Source: Herpetosiphonaceae bacterium
GTDB lineage: Bacteria; Chloroflexota; Chloroflexia; Chloroflexales; Herpetosiphonaceae
Assembly (NCBI GenBank): GCA_026003835.1
Contig: BPHZ01000001.1
Location: 938,001 to 1,002,000, forward strand
DNA: 64,000 nt
Direction of reading: 5' to 3'
Below are positions 8,170 through 16,985 of the stretch, one piece after another. The notes beneath the pieces were generated by a model. The model ran no database searches and had not been told where the DNA came from. It saw nothing but the letters and a program-made list of their open reading frames with translations. The position numbers and the translations under genes were made by a program. How positions within the stretch are numbered: the stretch's first letter is position 1; the number at the start of each line of letters is the position of its first letter.

Positions 8170-8813
8170 CAACTTGTTTCTCCCGTTACGCCCAGGTTCA
8201 GCAGATAATCGCCTAGCGCCAGCTCGCGCGGATCGTTCGTCGCAATGATTGCGATCCCGCGCTCGCGCTGCTCCTCCACCAGCCCGGCCACCATTGCCCG
8301 GCCGCCGACGTCGAGCATAGCTGTCGGCTCGTCGAGGAGCAGGATCGCCGGCCGGTGCAGCAACATCAGCGCATATTTCAGCCTCAGCGCCATCCCCGAC
8401 GAATAGCTTGCCACGCGATCGTTAGCACGTTCCGCAAGACCAACCCGCTCCAGCAGCGCGCCACTGATTGCTGCATCGTCGCTCAGCCCGCGGAGATCGG
8501 CGAAGAGACGCAGGTGTTCGAGCGCGGTCAGCTCGCGATAGAGCCGAATATCTAGGGCGACCAGGCCAAGGATCTGCCGCGCCTGTGAGGGTGAGATACG
8601 CCGCTTGCCGACTCGATAGCTGATCGTTCCCGCGCTCGGTTGTTCCAGCCCCGCCAGCAGGCGGAGGAGTGTCGATTTTCCGGCGCCGTTTGGGCCGGCG
8701 ATAACCAGGGTCTCACCCTGTTGGATGGTCGCGCTCAGGTTGTCGAAGACCCAGCGCGAGCCATAACGCTTGCCCAGGCACGCGATCTCAAGGCATACCG
8801 CTTCTGTGTTCAT
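8169..8813 (-). CDS. ccmA: Heme exporter ATPase CcmA
   Basis: A 214-aa ABC ATPase with Walker A GPNGAGKSTLLR, signature YSSGMALRLKYAL, Walker B ILLLDEPTAMLD and the H-loop position occupied by Asn (IATNDPREL). It forms the CcmAB(C) complex that uses ATP to release holo-CcmE. It is the first ccm gene of the leftward operon, and 40 bp separate it from the preceding kinase-like gene, so the promoter may lie further upstream. Confidence 0.9.
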   Translation of the reverse strand: MNTEAVCLEIACLGKRYGSRWVFDNLSATIQQGETLVIAGPNGAGKSTLLRLLAGLEQPSAGTISYRVGKRRISPSQARQILGLVALDIRLYRELTALEHLRLFADLRGLSDDAAISGALLERVGLAERANDRVASYSSGMALRLKYALMLLHRPAILLLDEPTAMLDVGGRAMVAGLVEEQRERGIAIIATNDPRELALGDYLLNLGVTGETS

Positions 8814-8852
8814 CTATCTGTTTATTCTATCACAAGCAGGGGGAGCGTCAAT

Positions 8853-9749
8853 CTATCCCACATACCGCCGCAGCACGGCGTCAACCTGTATGCCATAAGC
8901 TTCACCAAACAGGTTGAGGTGGTTGAGGAGATGGTAGAGCTGGTAGAGGGGCATGCGCTCGTCGCGACCGGGATCGGGCGGCCAGGCTGCGTCGTAGGCC
9001 GCGAAGAAGGAGGCGGGGAAGCCGCCGAAGAGGTGGCACATCGCCAGTTCAGCCTCACGGTCGCCGAAGAAGACAGCGGGATCGATGATCGCCGGCTCGC
9101 CGCCCGCAGCGATCAGCCAGTTGCCACCCCATAAGTCGCCGTGAAGCAGTGAGGGCTGTGCCGGCTCAGGGAGCCACTGCCCCAGCCGCTCGATGAGCCG
9201 CTCCAGCCGCCGGCGCCGTTCGGCCGGCATCAGTCCGCGCTGCGCCGCCAGATCCATCTGAAAGCCCAGCCGCCGCTGCCCATAAAACACCACCCACGAG
9301 TTCATCCAGCGGTTATCTTGAGGTGTCGCACCGCAGTAGTTGTTGTGGTCCAGCCCGAAGGCTTCGGCGCCTACCCGGTGCTGTGCCGCCAACCGCTCGC
9401 CGAGCAGCGCCCCAGCCTTCTGCCGGTCAGCCCTGGAATCCGGCTCGATCCATTCCATCACCAGGTAGGCCAACGCTCCTCCCTCTGCTTCTCCGCTTGT
9501 ATAGACGTCGGGGATACGCACGGCCTGCGCTGACGCCAGCAGGGCTAATCCTCTGGCCTCAGCCGCCAGCATCCCCGGCCAGCCATCAGGCGGTGTTTCG
9601 CCGCCGTTCGTCCATTTGACCAGGTAGGATGTGCCGCCCGCGTGAAAGCGTGCCGCCGAACTCATGGAGGCGCCCACGGAGCGGATATCACGCGGCGGCT
9701 CGCCCAGCCAGCCGGTCAGGAAATCGAGAAGCGCGGGAGGTGGATTCAT
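8853..9749 (-). CDS. Fructosamine kinase / ketosamine-3-kinase family protein
   Basis: About 298 aa of the aminoglycoside-phosphotransferase-like fold. It shows the catalytic loop LLHGDLWGGNWL, the metal-binding segment PAIIDPAVFFGDREAELAM, the N-lobe lysine in YLVKW, and the hinge YLVMEWIEP, all typical of fructosamine-3-kinase homologues. These phosphorylate ketosamines on glycated small molecules or proteins, starting deglycation. The next gene downstream in transcription is ccmA and the previous one is a low-molecular-weight protein tyrosine phosphatase. Such kinase/phosphatase pairing has been noted in bacteria. The start is the ATG at 9749; a GTG codon precedes it directly. Confidence 0.88.
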   Translation of the reverse strand: MNPPPALLDFLTGWLGEPPRDIRSVGASMSSAARFHAGGTSYLVKWTNGGETPPDGWPGMLAAEARGLALLASAQAVRIPDVYTSGEAEGGALAYLVMEWIEPDSRADRQKAGALLGERLAAQHRVGAEAFGLDHNNYCGATPQDNRWMNSWVVFYGQRRLGFQMDLAAQRGLMPAERRRRLERLIERLGQWLPEPAQPSLLHGDLWGGNWLIAAGGEPAIIDPAVFFGDREAELAMCHLFGGFPASFFAAYDAAWPPDPGRDERMPLYQLYHLLNHLNLFGEAYGIQVDAVLRRYVG

Positions 9750-9761
9750 CACCTACAGCAT

Positions 9762-10241
9762 CTACAGCTCGTGCTGTTTGCGAATATGATCGAGCAAGCC
9801 TCTGCAGCCGGCGCTTACCAGCTCATAGACCTCTTCGAAATTGCCCTCGTAATAGGGGTCTGGTACATCGCGGGTGCGGCTGCCCGGAGCAAAATCAAGG
9901 AGGCGGTATAGCTTACCCTCCAGAATGCCCTGGCGATCGAGTCGCCGCAAATCGGCGACGTTCTCTGCGTCCATGGCGACGACATAATCGGCACTCTTGA
10001 GGTCCGAAGAGGTTACCTGGCGGGCGCGGCTGGTGCAGGCGATACCGTGCCGGCGTAGGATATCACGCGTACCGCGGTGGGCAGGCTCGCCGACATGCCA
10101 GGCCCCGATGCCGACCGAGTCCACTTCGATTGTATCGGAGAGTCCCTCCTGTTCAACCATGTGTTGAAAGACAGCCTCGGCCATCGGCGAGCGGCAGATA
10201 TTACCAAGGCAGACGAATAGGACACGAATCATCGGTGGCAA
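9762..10241 (-). CDS. Low-molecular-weight protein tyrosine phosphatase
   Basis: The P-loop CLGNICRS (Cx5R-S) is near the N-terminus, with the general-acid region VPDPYYEGNFEEVYEL, both diagnostic. It hydrolyses phosphotyrosine or small phosphoesters in the cytoplasm. Here it may act on the neighbouring sugar-amine kinase pathway or on tyrosine kinases of polysaccharide export. The start is probably the TTG at 10241, because GAGGAG lies 6-7 nt upstream of it; the ATG at 10232 is too far from that site. It is separated by 12 bp from the fructosamine-kinase-like gene, so the two are likely cotranscribed. Confidence 0.92.
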   Translation of the reverse strand: MPPMIRVLFVCLGNICRSPMAEAVFQHMVEQEGLSDTIEVDSVGIGAWHVGEPAHRGTRDILRRHGIACTSRARQVTSSDLKSADYVVAMDAENVADLRRLDRQGILEGKLYRLLDFAPGSRTRDVPDPYYEGNFEEVYELVSAGCRGLLDHIRKQHEL

Positions 10242-10352
10242 GATTGGCTCCTCTTGTGTTGATCGCTCCCGGCAGCTTTTACGAAACGACAGCTGTACGT
10301 TGCGTCTTCAGGAGGGGGCTAGAGGGTTCGCCCGTCCCCACCTGACGGCGCA

Positions 10353-10634
10353 CTAGCGGCCGGCTGCCTCGAAGGCGTCGATGATCTCGCTGATCGCCCG
10401 CTCACGAGCCTGAGGATCCTGGCTCTGCAGGGCATTGGTGACACAAGTGTGGAGATGGCGATCAAGGATGAGCGTGTTGATTTTCTCCAGCGCTCGCTTG
10501 ATCGCCAGTGTTTGCTGGAGCAGATCCATACAGTATGCATCCTCTTCCACCATCCGCGACACACCACGGACGTGACCTTCGATGCTGCGCAGGCGTGCCA
10601 GGATCTGCTGTTTTCGCTCATCCAGCTCTGTCAT
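10353..10634 (-). CDS. CsoR/FrmR-family metal-sensing transcriptional repressor
   Basis: About 93 aa, all-helical, with KQQILARLRSIEGHVRGV near the start. The metal site is C-H-C: Cys in EEDAYCMDLL and His/Cys in DRHLHTCVTNAL. That matches Cu(I)-sensing CsoR proteins better than FrmR or nickel RcnR types. These bind DNA as tetramers and let go on binding copper. The ATG lies in a TGATG overlap with the hydrolase stop. No copper exporter is nearby, so the regulon is not visible. Confidence 0.9.
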   Translation of the reverse strand: MTELDERKQQILARLRSIEGHVRGVSRMVEEDAYCMDLLQQTLAIKRALEKINTLILDRHLHTCVTNALQSQDPQARERAISEIIDAFEAAGR

Positions 10635-11482
10635 CACGGGACCTTTTGCTCCACCATCGGTTTTGCCTGTGCCGCCGATGCTCGGGCGCTCGCCTGAGTG
10701 GGGCTGCGCAGGAAGTCGAGCAGCACTTTATTGAAGATATCAGGTTCGTCCAGAAATGGAAAATGCCTGCTCTCAGGCATGACAAAAACCTGGACGTTCG
10801 GCATGGAACGCTCGAGAAAGATATCGGGCTGATTGGGATTGACGATATCGTCGCGGGCGCCGTGGACGATCAGCGCCGGAACGGAGAGCTTATCCAGCTC
10901 AGGGCGCAGATCGGTGCGCATCATCGAGCCAACCGATCGGCGCACGCTTTCCTCCGTCGGCTTGACGCTGTCCTCAAGGATCTCGTGGTACGCCGGGTCA
11001 TTGATATCGCCCAGGAACCAGCGAAAAAGCAGCTTGGTCATCAATGGCATCCGTGCCATTGCGCGTGCGATGCGCGGATTATCGGTGAGTTTGAGCAGCA
11101 CCGAGAGCGATGTGCCGACGATTGGCGCCCCGACCGCAACAACACGGTCGACACGGTTCGGAAAGCGGATCGCCGTTTTGAGCGCCACCATACCGCCCAT
11201 TGAGTGCCCAACCAGCGGGACTTTCTCGATACCCATGGCATCCATAAAGCGGATAACCTGGTCGGAGAAGCTGAGTATACTGCTCTGGGCTCCGTTCTTC
11301 TGCGAGGAGTCGCCAAAGCCCCAGAAGTCGAACGAATAGGTACGGAAGTAGTTCGAGACGACCTCGACGGTTGGCAGCCAGTAGCGCCATGAGCCGAGCC
11401 AGCCATGGAGAAAGAGGACGGGACGACCACGACCAAAGGTCTCGTAGTGGACGACCTGTTCATCTATGACAATAACGCTCAT
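10634..11482 (-). CDS. Alpha/beta-hydrolase
   Basis: About 282 aa from the chosen start. The alpha/beta-hydrolase fold shows the oxyanion segment LFLHGWLGSWRYW, the nucleophile elbow GHSMGG, the acid Asp in VHGARDDIVNP and the catalytic His in PESRHFPFLDEP. Substrate is unknown; esterase, lipase-like or haloalkane-type activities all use this scaffold. The reading frame extends 32 codons upstream, but those residues are low-complexity. MSVIVIDEQVVHYETFG at 11482 begins the fold directly. It overlaps the CsoR-type gene (TGATG), so the repressor is likely coexpressed. Confidence 0.85.
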   Translation of the reverse strand: MSVIVIDEQVVHYETFGRGRPVLFLHGWLGSWRYWLPTVEVVSNYFRTYSFDFWGFGDSSQKNGAQSSILSFSDQVIRFMDAMGIEKVPLVGHSMGGMVALKTAIRFPNRVDRVVAVGAPIVGTSLSVLLKLTDNPRIARAMARMPLMTKLLFRWFLGDINDPAYHEILEDSVKPTEESVRRSVGSMMRTDLRPELDKLSVPALIVHGARDDIVNPNQPDIFLERSMPNVQVFVMPESRHFPFLDEPDIFNKVLLDFLRSPTQASARASAAQAKPMVEQKVP

Positions 11483-11744
11483 AGGGGTGTCGCTACCTGC
11501 CGGGTGGCCTTCTCCAAATCCTGCCCTCACTATACCACATGCTCCTATACAGGGCAACCAGCCTGGAGCATAAGCCATGGCACCGTCGCTGTATGCCCCC
11601 TCCTCAACAGGAAGAATGGGGGGGAGGGAGACACCCCCAAGCCCCCGTTGTTCGCGTCGCTGCGTGATCAGCGTGTGGACGGTGCCATGGCCCTGAGCAT
11701 AAGCGAGTCATTGTGCAGCGTTTCGTGGGAAAAGCGGATGGCGG

Positions 11745-12494
11745 CTAGTAGGGACGAATCGTAGCTCCCCGGGCCTCGGCCTGCTGCCCGTTCCCATTCC
11801 CATTGGAATCAGGCGCATGCTGATGATGCCCCTTGCCGTTTCCCGGCAGGTGGTTCAGCGGGGTCTGCAGCGAGCGCTGGAGTCTCCAGCGCAGCGCAAC
11901 CAGATCGTCGGCGATCGATCGCAGACGAACTTCGAGCTCCACATCGTCGATTGGCGACGCAGCACGGCCCGCTACGGCTGCTTGACCTGGCCCGGTAGTG
12001 CCGGCAAGCATGATTGGGCGCTGGCGTGCTCGTTCGATCTGGCCGAGTCGCTCCTGCATAGCGCCAAGCAGGCTCATCAGATTTGCCCAGGACTCGTTTT
12101 CGCGCTGGCTACTCTGCTGTCGCGCGCTCCGGTGGTGCATCCAGGCGTCGAGTTGGCTCTGGAGTCCAAGAATCCGCTGGCTGAGCTCCTCCAGCATCTG
12201 CTGGCTCTTACGCTCGTCGGGCAGCGCCAGCAGATCGTCAACTGTCGCGGGCCAGCTCGTAGTCAGCTGCTCGATTTGATCTTGAAGGTAGGAGAGTGAT
12301 GTTCCGAGCTGCGCCTGCCGGAGGGCGACGGCCTCTTGCTCGCCCAGCATATCCGAGAGTAGCTCGCGTAGCCGCCGGGCCTCCTGAGCCGAGCGCTCTT
12401 CCTGTTGCTGGAGCAGGTGGGGGATAAACCAGAGCAGCAGGAGCGCCAGCAGCAGCAGCGCGACGCTGAGGATGAAAAAGAGCACTGTCGTCAT
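11745..12494 (-). CDS. Membrane-anchored coiled-coil protein, function unknown
   Basis: About 249 aa. One N-terminal membrane helix (TTVLFFILSVALLLLALLLLW) is followed by a long Gln/Glu/Leu-rich coiled coil (EERSAQEARRLRELL through GAMQERLGQIERARQ) and a low-complexity Gly/Asn/His tail (DSNGNGNGQQAEARG). The frame is open 46 codons further upstream, but the ATG at 12494 has AAGGAAACAAAGG before it and starts the membrane helix. It resembles RmuC-like or generic DUF coiled-coil scaffolds in layout only. No catalytic motif is seen. The preceding ~260 bp toward the hydrolase (11483-11744) hold only G/C-tract-rich sequence. Confidence 0.7.
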   Translation of the reverse strand: MTTVLFFILSVALLLLALLLLWFIPHLLQQQEERSAQEARRLRELLSDMLGEQEAVALRQAQLGTSLSYLQDQIEQLTTSWPATVDDLLALPDERKSQQMLEELSQRILGLQSQLDAWMHHRSARQQSSQRENESWANLMSLLGAMQERLGQIERARQRPIMLAGTTGPGQAAVAGRAASPIDDVELEVRLRSIADDLVALRWRLQRSLQTPLNHLPGNGKGHHQHAPDSNGNGNGQQAEARGATIRPY

Positions 12495-12636
12495 ACCTTT
12501 GTTTCCTTCGTTTTCAACGGGCAGTGCGGTGCAGTGCAGTCTGAACAACCTTGAGACGATTATAGAAATCTTCACCTTCGAGGTCAATTGCAGGAGGCGG
12601 CTGGGAATTACAGGAAGATGACGATCATCCAAGGTG

Positions 12637-12642
12637 TATAAT
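12637..12642 (+). promoter_or_regulatory. Candidate -10 element for the response regulator/kinase operon
   Basis: TATAAT lies 78 bp before the response regulator ATG, in the divergent gap with the coiled-coil gene. The region 17 bp upstream (GAAGAT) does not match a sigma-70 -35, so the call is tentative. Confidence 0.4.
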
Positions 12643-12719
12643 CAAGGTGATAACCGACTTCACTGGAAGCTGGCCGGCTGCCGTTGCCGGACGGTTGTGG
12701 CGAATTGGAGCGCGTTGCT

Positions 12720-13421
12720 ATGCAGCGGATCTTGATTGTGGACGATGAGCCGAGTGTTGTCGATGTTGTCTCCAGCCGGTTTGAGCGTGAGGGTTTTATT
12801 GTTGTTCGTGCGGGAAACGGCGAGGAGGCATTACGCCTTGCCGCCGAATCTGATTATGATATCCTGCTCCTCGACGTTTGGTTGCCTGGGATCGATGGCT
12901 TTGAGATGCTACGGCGTCTGCGGGCTGCAGGAGACGATACGCCGGTGATTATGCTGACGGCGCGCGGCGATGAGGTGGATCGTGTGGTTGGGCTGGAGCT
13001 GGGGGCGGATGACTATGTTGTCAAGCCTTTCTCGCCGCGCGAGCTGGTTGCCCGTGTCCGTGCGCTCCTGCGGCGGACAGCTGAGGCGCGCCGTCTGCGC
13101 GAGCTGCTGTCCGACCCTGCTGTTGAGCGGTCAGGTGGTCTGATCCTCGACGTTGCCAGGCGCCGCGCCTCCTTCCGTGACCATCCGCTCTCGCTGCGGC
13201 CAAAGGAGTTCGACCTGCTGGCCTATTTGGCGTCCCATCCGGGTCAGGTCTTTACGCGCGAGGTGCTTCTTGCACAGATCTGGGGCTATGAGGACTATGT
13301 TGATGAGCGCACCGTCGATGTCCATGTGCGCCGTCTACGCGCCAAGCTCCAGGCGATCGACCCCGAAGCGCAGCTCATCCAGACCGAGTGGGGCGTAGGC
13401 TATCGTTTTGTGCAAGAGTAG
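12720..13421 (+). CDS. OmpR-family response regulator
   Basis: About 233 aa. The receiver carries ILIVDDEPSVV, phosphoacceptor Asp in ILLLDVWLPGIDGFE, Thr in VIMLTARGDE and Lys in DDYVVKPFSPREL. The winged-helix output ends VDVHVRRLRAKL and WGVGYRFV. The ATG at 12720 follows GGAG at a 9-nt distance. Its cognate kinase begins 4 bp after its stop. By analogy with linked pairs, it likely controls the downstream lipoprotein and ABC transporter, but no operator was identified. Confidence 0.93.
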   Translation: MQRILIVDDEPSVVDVVSSRFEREGFIVVRAGNGEEALRLAAESDYDILLLDVWLPGIDGFEMLRRLRAAGDDTPVIMLTARGDEVDRVVGLELGADDYVVKPFSPRELVARVRALLRRTAEARRLRELLSDPAVERSGGLILDVARRRASFRDHPLSLRPKEFDLLAYLASHPGQVFTREVLLAQIWGYEDYVDERTVDVHVRRLRAKLQAIDPEAQLIQTEWGVGYRFVQE

Positions 13422-13425
13422 ATGT

Positions 13426-14852
13426 ATGCCCAGACTCCGTCTGACCTTTGCCTGGCGTCTGGCGCTGACCTCGCTGTTGGTAACAGTGCTGGGCATGCTG
13501 CTGCTCGCCACAGCGCTGCTGCTGCTCGTCGGTCGCTATGAAGCAGAGCGGCGTACCAGCGAGCTGCTCGCCGACGCCGAGGTAGAAGCCGCCTACCTCA
13601 GCGAGCTTGCTGCGCTCAGCGATCTGCACGCTGCTGCTGGTGTTCTCGTGGAGCGTTTTGCCTCGTCCTCGGTGCGGGCAGGAGACCAGGTGATCCGTAT
13701 CTTTGGCCTGGGCGGCGAGCTGATCGCCAGCAGCTCGCCGTCGGTGGGCTACTTTCCAAGCAGGGCGGCGGCAGCGCTTATTCCCTCGCCGCTGCCGGCG
13801 CTGGCCGACGAGGAGCGCCGGCGCTATGTCGCGCAGCCTGTCACCCTCGGCGGCAACACAATCGCGGTCATCGAGCTTTCTCACAGCCGCGGCGAGGAGC
13901 GAGAGCTGCTTGCGCTGATTGGCCGGGTTCTGGCCAGAGCAACTCTCTTGGCCCTGGTCGCTACGCTCATCGGTAGTGTCGTGCTCGGACGGCTGACCGG
14001 GCGGCGCGTGGAAGGGCTACGCCGTGTTGCCGAGGGCATTGCCGGTGGGGATCTTGGGCTGCGCGCGAGAGAGAGTGGGGCATACGAGTTGGCTCAGCTG
14101 GCCCGTAGCCTCAATACGATGGCTGACCAGTTACAGGAGCGGCTACAGCAGCTCCAGGCGGCCGCCGAACGCGAGCGGCGCTTTTATCGCGATGTGGCCC
14201 ATGAGCTGCGCACCCCCCTGACCGCGCTGCAAGGCTATCTGGAGCAGATTGAAGATACGGCGAGCGCCGAGCAACAGTCAGTGGTCGAGTCCTTCAAAGG
14301 CGAGCTGGAGCGGTTGTCCAGGCTTGCCGGAGAGTTGAGCCATCCGGGGGCGCCGACGCCGCTCGCTCGTGTCCCGGTCGAATCTCGCCGCGCTGGCTGT
14401 CGATGTCTGTGCAGCGCTTCAGGGTCGTGCGGCGCGGGCTGGGATTTCGCTCTATACTTCTGTGGAGGAGGATGCTCCGCCGGCCATAGGCGACCGCGAT
14501 CGGCTGAAACAGGCGCTGTTGAATCTTCTTGATAATGCTCTGCGCCACACCCCTCCCGGCGGGGAGCGTCCGGGTCGTTGTGCGTCGAGTGGAGCAGGGC
14601 AGCCGTGATGCCGTCGAGCTGCTCGTCGGCGATACCGGCCCCGGGGTGGATCCAGCGCTGCGGGAGCACATCTGGGAGCGTGGCATTCGCGGCAGCGATG
14701 GCGGCAGTGGCCTTGGTCTATCCATCGTTCGTGAGATCGCTTTAGCCCACGGCGGCGAAGCCCGGCTGCTCGATGCCGGTCCAGGAGCGCTATTTAGTCT
14801 GCTGCTGCCGGCGTTCACATCCGTTCATAGATTGGTTATACGAGAGCAATAG
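13426..14852 (+). CDS. Membrane sensor histidine kinase (frameshifted twice in this sequence)
   Basis: Two membrane helices (LALTSLLVTVLGMLLLATAL; LLALVATLIGSVVLG) flank an ~130-aa sensor region, then HAMP (GLRRVAEGIAGGDLGLRARE) and HisKA with HELRTPLTALQGYLEQ. The reading frame then shifts. V-N-L-A-A-L continues in the next frame after an apparent extra G near 14380, giving N-box NLLDNALRH. It shifts again after an apparent extra G in the GGGG run at 14561-14564, giving G1 DTGPGVDP and G2 GGSGLGLSIV. Removing both bases yields an intact kinase. Partner of the adjacent response regulator. Either sequencing errors or recent inactivation. Confidence 0.88.
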
Positions 14853-14919
14853 ATGGGCAACCTCTGCCTGCTACAGTTGGAGCCGGTAGTTTGACACGAG
14901 TGTATGATGGAGGCTCCCT

Positions 14920-16086
14920 ATGCGGAAACAAATCCTTCTGTTACTGGCGCTGCTGCTTGGACTCCTGGCAGGCTGTGGTCAGGAGCAGATCACAGCCGAT
15001 GAGATCGTCAGGCGCGTTCAGGAGACGATCGAGTCTACCAATGACCTGCATACGGTTGTCGATCTCAGTATGCAGAGCCCCGATCAGAGCGGTAGTGGCA
15101 CAGTTGAGTTTTGGGCCAGTCGGGCGGGCACCGATGCCGAAGGAAACCAGATCGTAAAGCTGCGGCTGGAAGTGCTGGAAGCCAGCCAGGCCAAGGCCAG
15201 AGGCGTGACAATTGTCAGTGATGGCGAGCAAGCCTGGGCCTTTGTTCCATCAGAGAATAAGGTCTATACTGGTATGCTTGATGAGCTTGAGGAGCTCCAT
15301 GGAACGCAAGATAGCGTGCCGATGGATCCTCTGGCGGCCACAGATCAGCTCCGGGAGATCGTCCAACGCGGCCTGGACTCTTTCAATGTCGAGCTGCTTG
15401 GCGAGGAGCAGGTTGCCGGCCATCAGGCCTATAAGGTCAGGTTGACTCCTAAACAAGAGGCGCAGCAGCAGTTTCGGATCGAGCAGATGCTGACGGTGAC
15501 GGCCTGGATCGATAGCTCCCGCTGGCTACCGCTGAAGGTAGTCGCCGAGGCTGGCTCGCTGGGTAAGGCCGAGGCGACCGCACGCACCTTGGAGACCAAT
15601 ACGGGCATTGCGGATGATCGCTTTACATTCACGCCGCCCGCAGGCGCCGAGGTGATCAATGTGGTGGAGCTGATCAAAAAGTCGCAGCCGCGCTCGGTCT
15701 CACTGGAGGAGGCGCAGCAGGCGGTCGACTTCCCGCTGCTTGAGCCCGCACAGCTGCCGGCGGGGGTCAAGCTCATCGATGTCAAGCTGGTTAATACATC
15801 CCAAGGCAGCCCTCTGGTTGCGCAGATCTACGCCGGCGACGGGCTGGAATTCAGTCTGGTGCAGAGTCGTGGCGCTATGACCGGCCAGGATGATCACGAG
15901 ATGCCGGGCCTACGCCATGCTCAGGCGCGTGAGGTGAGCGTGCGCGGCGTGCAGGGGCGCATCGTGGAAAGCCAGGGCCAGCGTGCCATGACGTTCCTAA
16001 CCTGGGAGGAGAATGACATCCATCTTGCGGTTGCCGGCCGGATCTCCGGCGACCAGGCTCTTGAAATCGCCGAGAGTCTGAAGTGA
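14920..16086 (+). CDS. Lipoprotein with LolA/RseB-like fold
   Basis: A 388-aa lipoprotein: signal peptide MRKQILLLLALLLGLLAGC with lipobox LAGC. The first half (ITADEIVRRVQETIEST, VVDLSMQSPD, ARGVTIVSDGEQAWAFVPSEN, DSSRWLPLKVV) resembles LolA/RseB/outer-membrane lipoprotein carrier-type sheets. The second half (SLEEAQQAVDFPLLEPAQLPAG, GRIVESQGQRAMTFLTWEEND) resembles DUF4367-type domains found in anti-sigma or sporulation-associated lipoproteins. A possible envelope sensor for the neighbouring two-component system. GGAG precedes the ATG. A 54-bp-scale hairpin follows. Confidence 0.82.
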   Translation: MRKQILLLLALLLGLLAGCGQEQITADEIVRRVQETIESTNDLHTVVDLSMQSPDQSGSGTVEFWASRAGTDAEGNQIVKLRLEVLEASQAKARGVTIVSDGEQAWAFVPSENKVYTGMLDELEELHGTQDSVPMDPLAATDQLREIVQRGLDSFNVELLGEEQVAGHQAYKVRLTPKQEAQQQFRIEQMLTVTAWIDSSRWLPLKVVAEAGSLGKAEATARTLETNTGIADDRFTFTPPAGAEVINVVELIKKSQPRSVSLEEAQQAVDFPLLEPAQLPAGVKLIDVKLVNTSQGSPLVAQIYAGDGLEFSLVQSRGAMTGQDDHEMPGLRHAQAREVSVRGVQGRIVESQGQRAMTFLTWEENDIHLAVAGRISGDQALEIAESLK

Positions 16087-16167
16087 CTCACCGTCCATCG
16101 TTCAATTCCTGCGACGAGCGCTGCCCCCTATCGCACTAAGGGGTACCAGTGATCAACCAGATTGATG

Positions 16168-16219
16168 TTGATGGGCCAAGGGGTTCGGAAGGGCTACGCC
16201 TTTCCGAACCCCCCATCAA
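16168..16219. terminator. Long two-part hairpin after the lipoprotein gene
   Basis: TTGATGG (16168-16174) pairs with CCATCAA (16213-16219) and GGGGTTCGGAA (16180-16190) pairs with TTCCGAACCCC (16202-16212), around the short loop region GGGCTACGCCT. No clear T-run follows. It may insulate the lipoprotein gene from the ABC transporter genes. Confidence 0.55.
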
Positions 16220-16270
16220 TCTTCATCTGTGGCAGATGACCAGGATATTTGCTTTGTAGATATAAGGCCT

Positions 16271-16985
16271 ATGGAGAGACGAATTCGAGCGGTTGACGTG
16301 CGGCGTCGCTACCCAATGGGGCGTGGCTTCGTCGATGCACTGGCGGGGGTCAGTCTTGAGATCGAGCAAGGGGCGTTCGTGGCCCTTGTCGGGCCATCAG
16401 GCTCGGGAAAGTCGACGCTGCTCCACCTGGTTGGCGGTCTTGATCGTCCAACCAGCGGTGAGCTGTTTGTGAATGGGCTTGATCTGGGGCGGGCCGGCGA
16501 GCGCGATCTGGTGAACTACCGGCGCCATCAGGTCGGCTTCATCTTTCAGAGCTTCAATCTCTTGCCGACCTATCGGGCCTGGGAAAATGTCGCCGTGCCG
16601 ATGATGCTGGCTGGAGCAGGACGGCGCGCCAGGCGCGAGCGGGCGCTGGAGTTGCTGGCGACAGTTGGCCTTGAGCAACGCGCTGAACATCGTCCCAGCG
16701 AACTTTCAGGCGGCGAGCAGCAGCGGGTGGCGATTCGCGCGGGCGCTGGCTAATGAGCCGTCGCTGTTACTGGCTGATGAGCCGACGGGAAATCTTGATT
16801 CGCGAACCGGCAGTGAGGTCCTGGCTTTGTTGCAGCGGTTGGTCAGGGAGCGCGGTGTGACGCTGCTGATGGTAACTCACGATATGCAGGCGGCGAGCTA
16901 TGCCGACCGGATTATTCACCTGCGCGATGGTTGTGTGCAGCGCATCGAGGAGCTGCGCCCGATGAGAGAAGAGGTGGGGCGATGA
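16271..16985 (+). CDS. LolD/MacB-type ABC transporter ATPase (one frameshift in this sequence)
   Basis: Walker A GPSGSGKSTLLHLVGG, Q-loop VGFIFQSFNLLP, signature LSGGEQQRVAI, Walker B LLLADEPTGNLDS and H-loop MVTHDMQ place it in the MacB/LolD/FtsE group. The frame is lost just after the signature: an extra C at 16736 turns the expected V-A-I-A-R-A-L-A-N into a shifted frame, and deleting it restores the protein. The start at 16271 (MERRIRAVDVRRRYPMG) fits family length. It overlaps the permease start by 4 bp. Together they would form a mechanotransmission-type exporter. Confidence 0.88.

Noticed and set aside
14891..14907. TTGACA with nearby TATGAT before the lipoprotein gene as a promoter
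   Set aside because: The two elements are only about 5 bp apart, and nothing resembling a -10 lies 16-18 bp after TTGACA.
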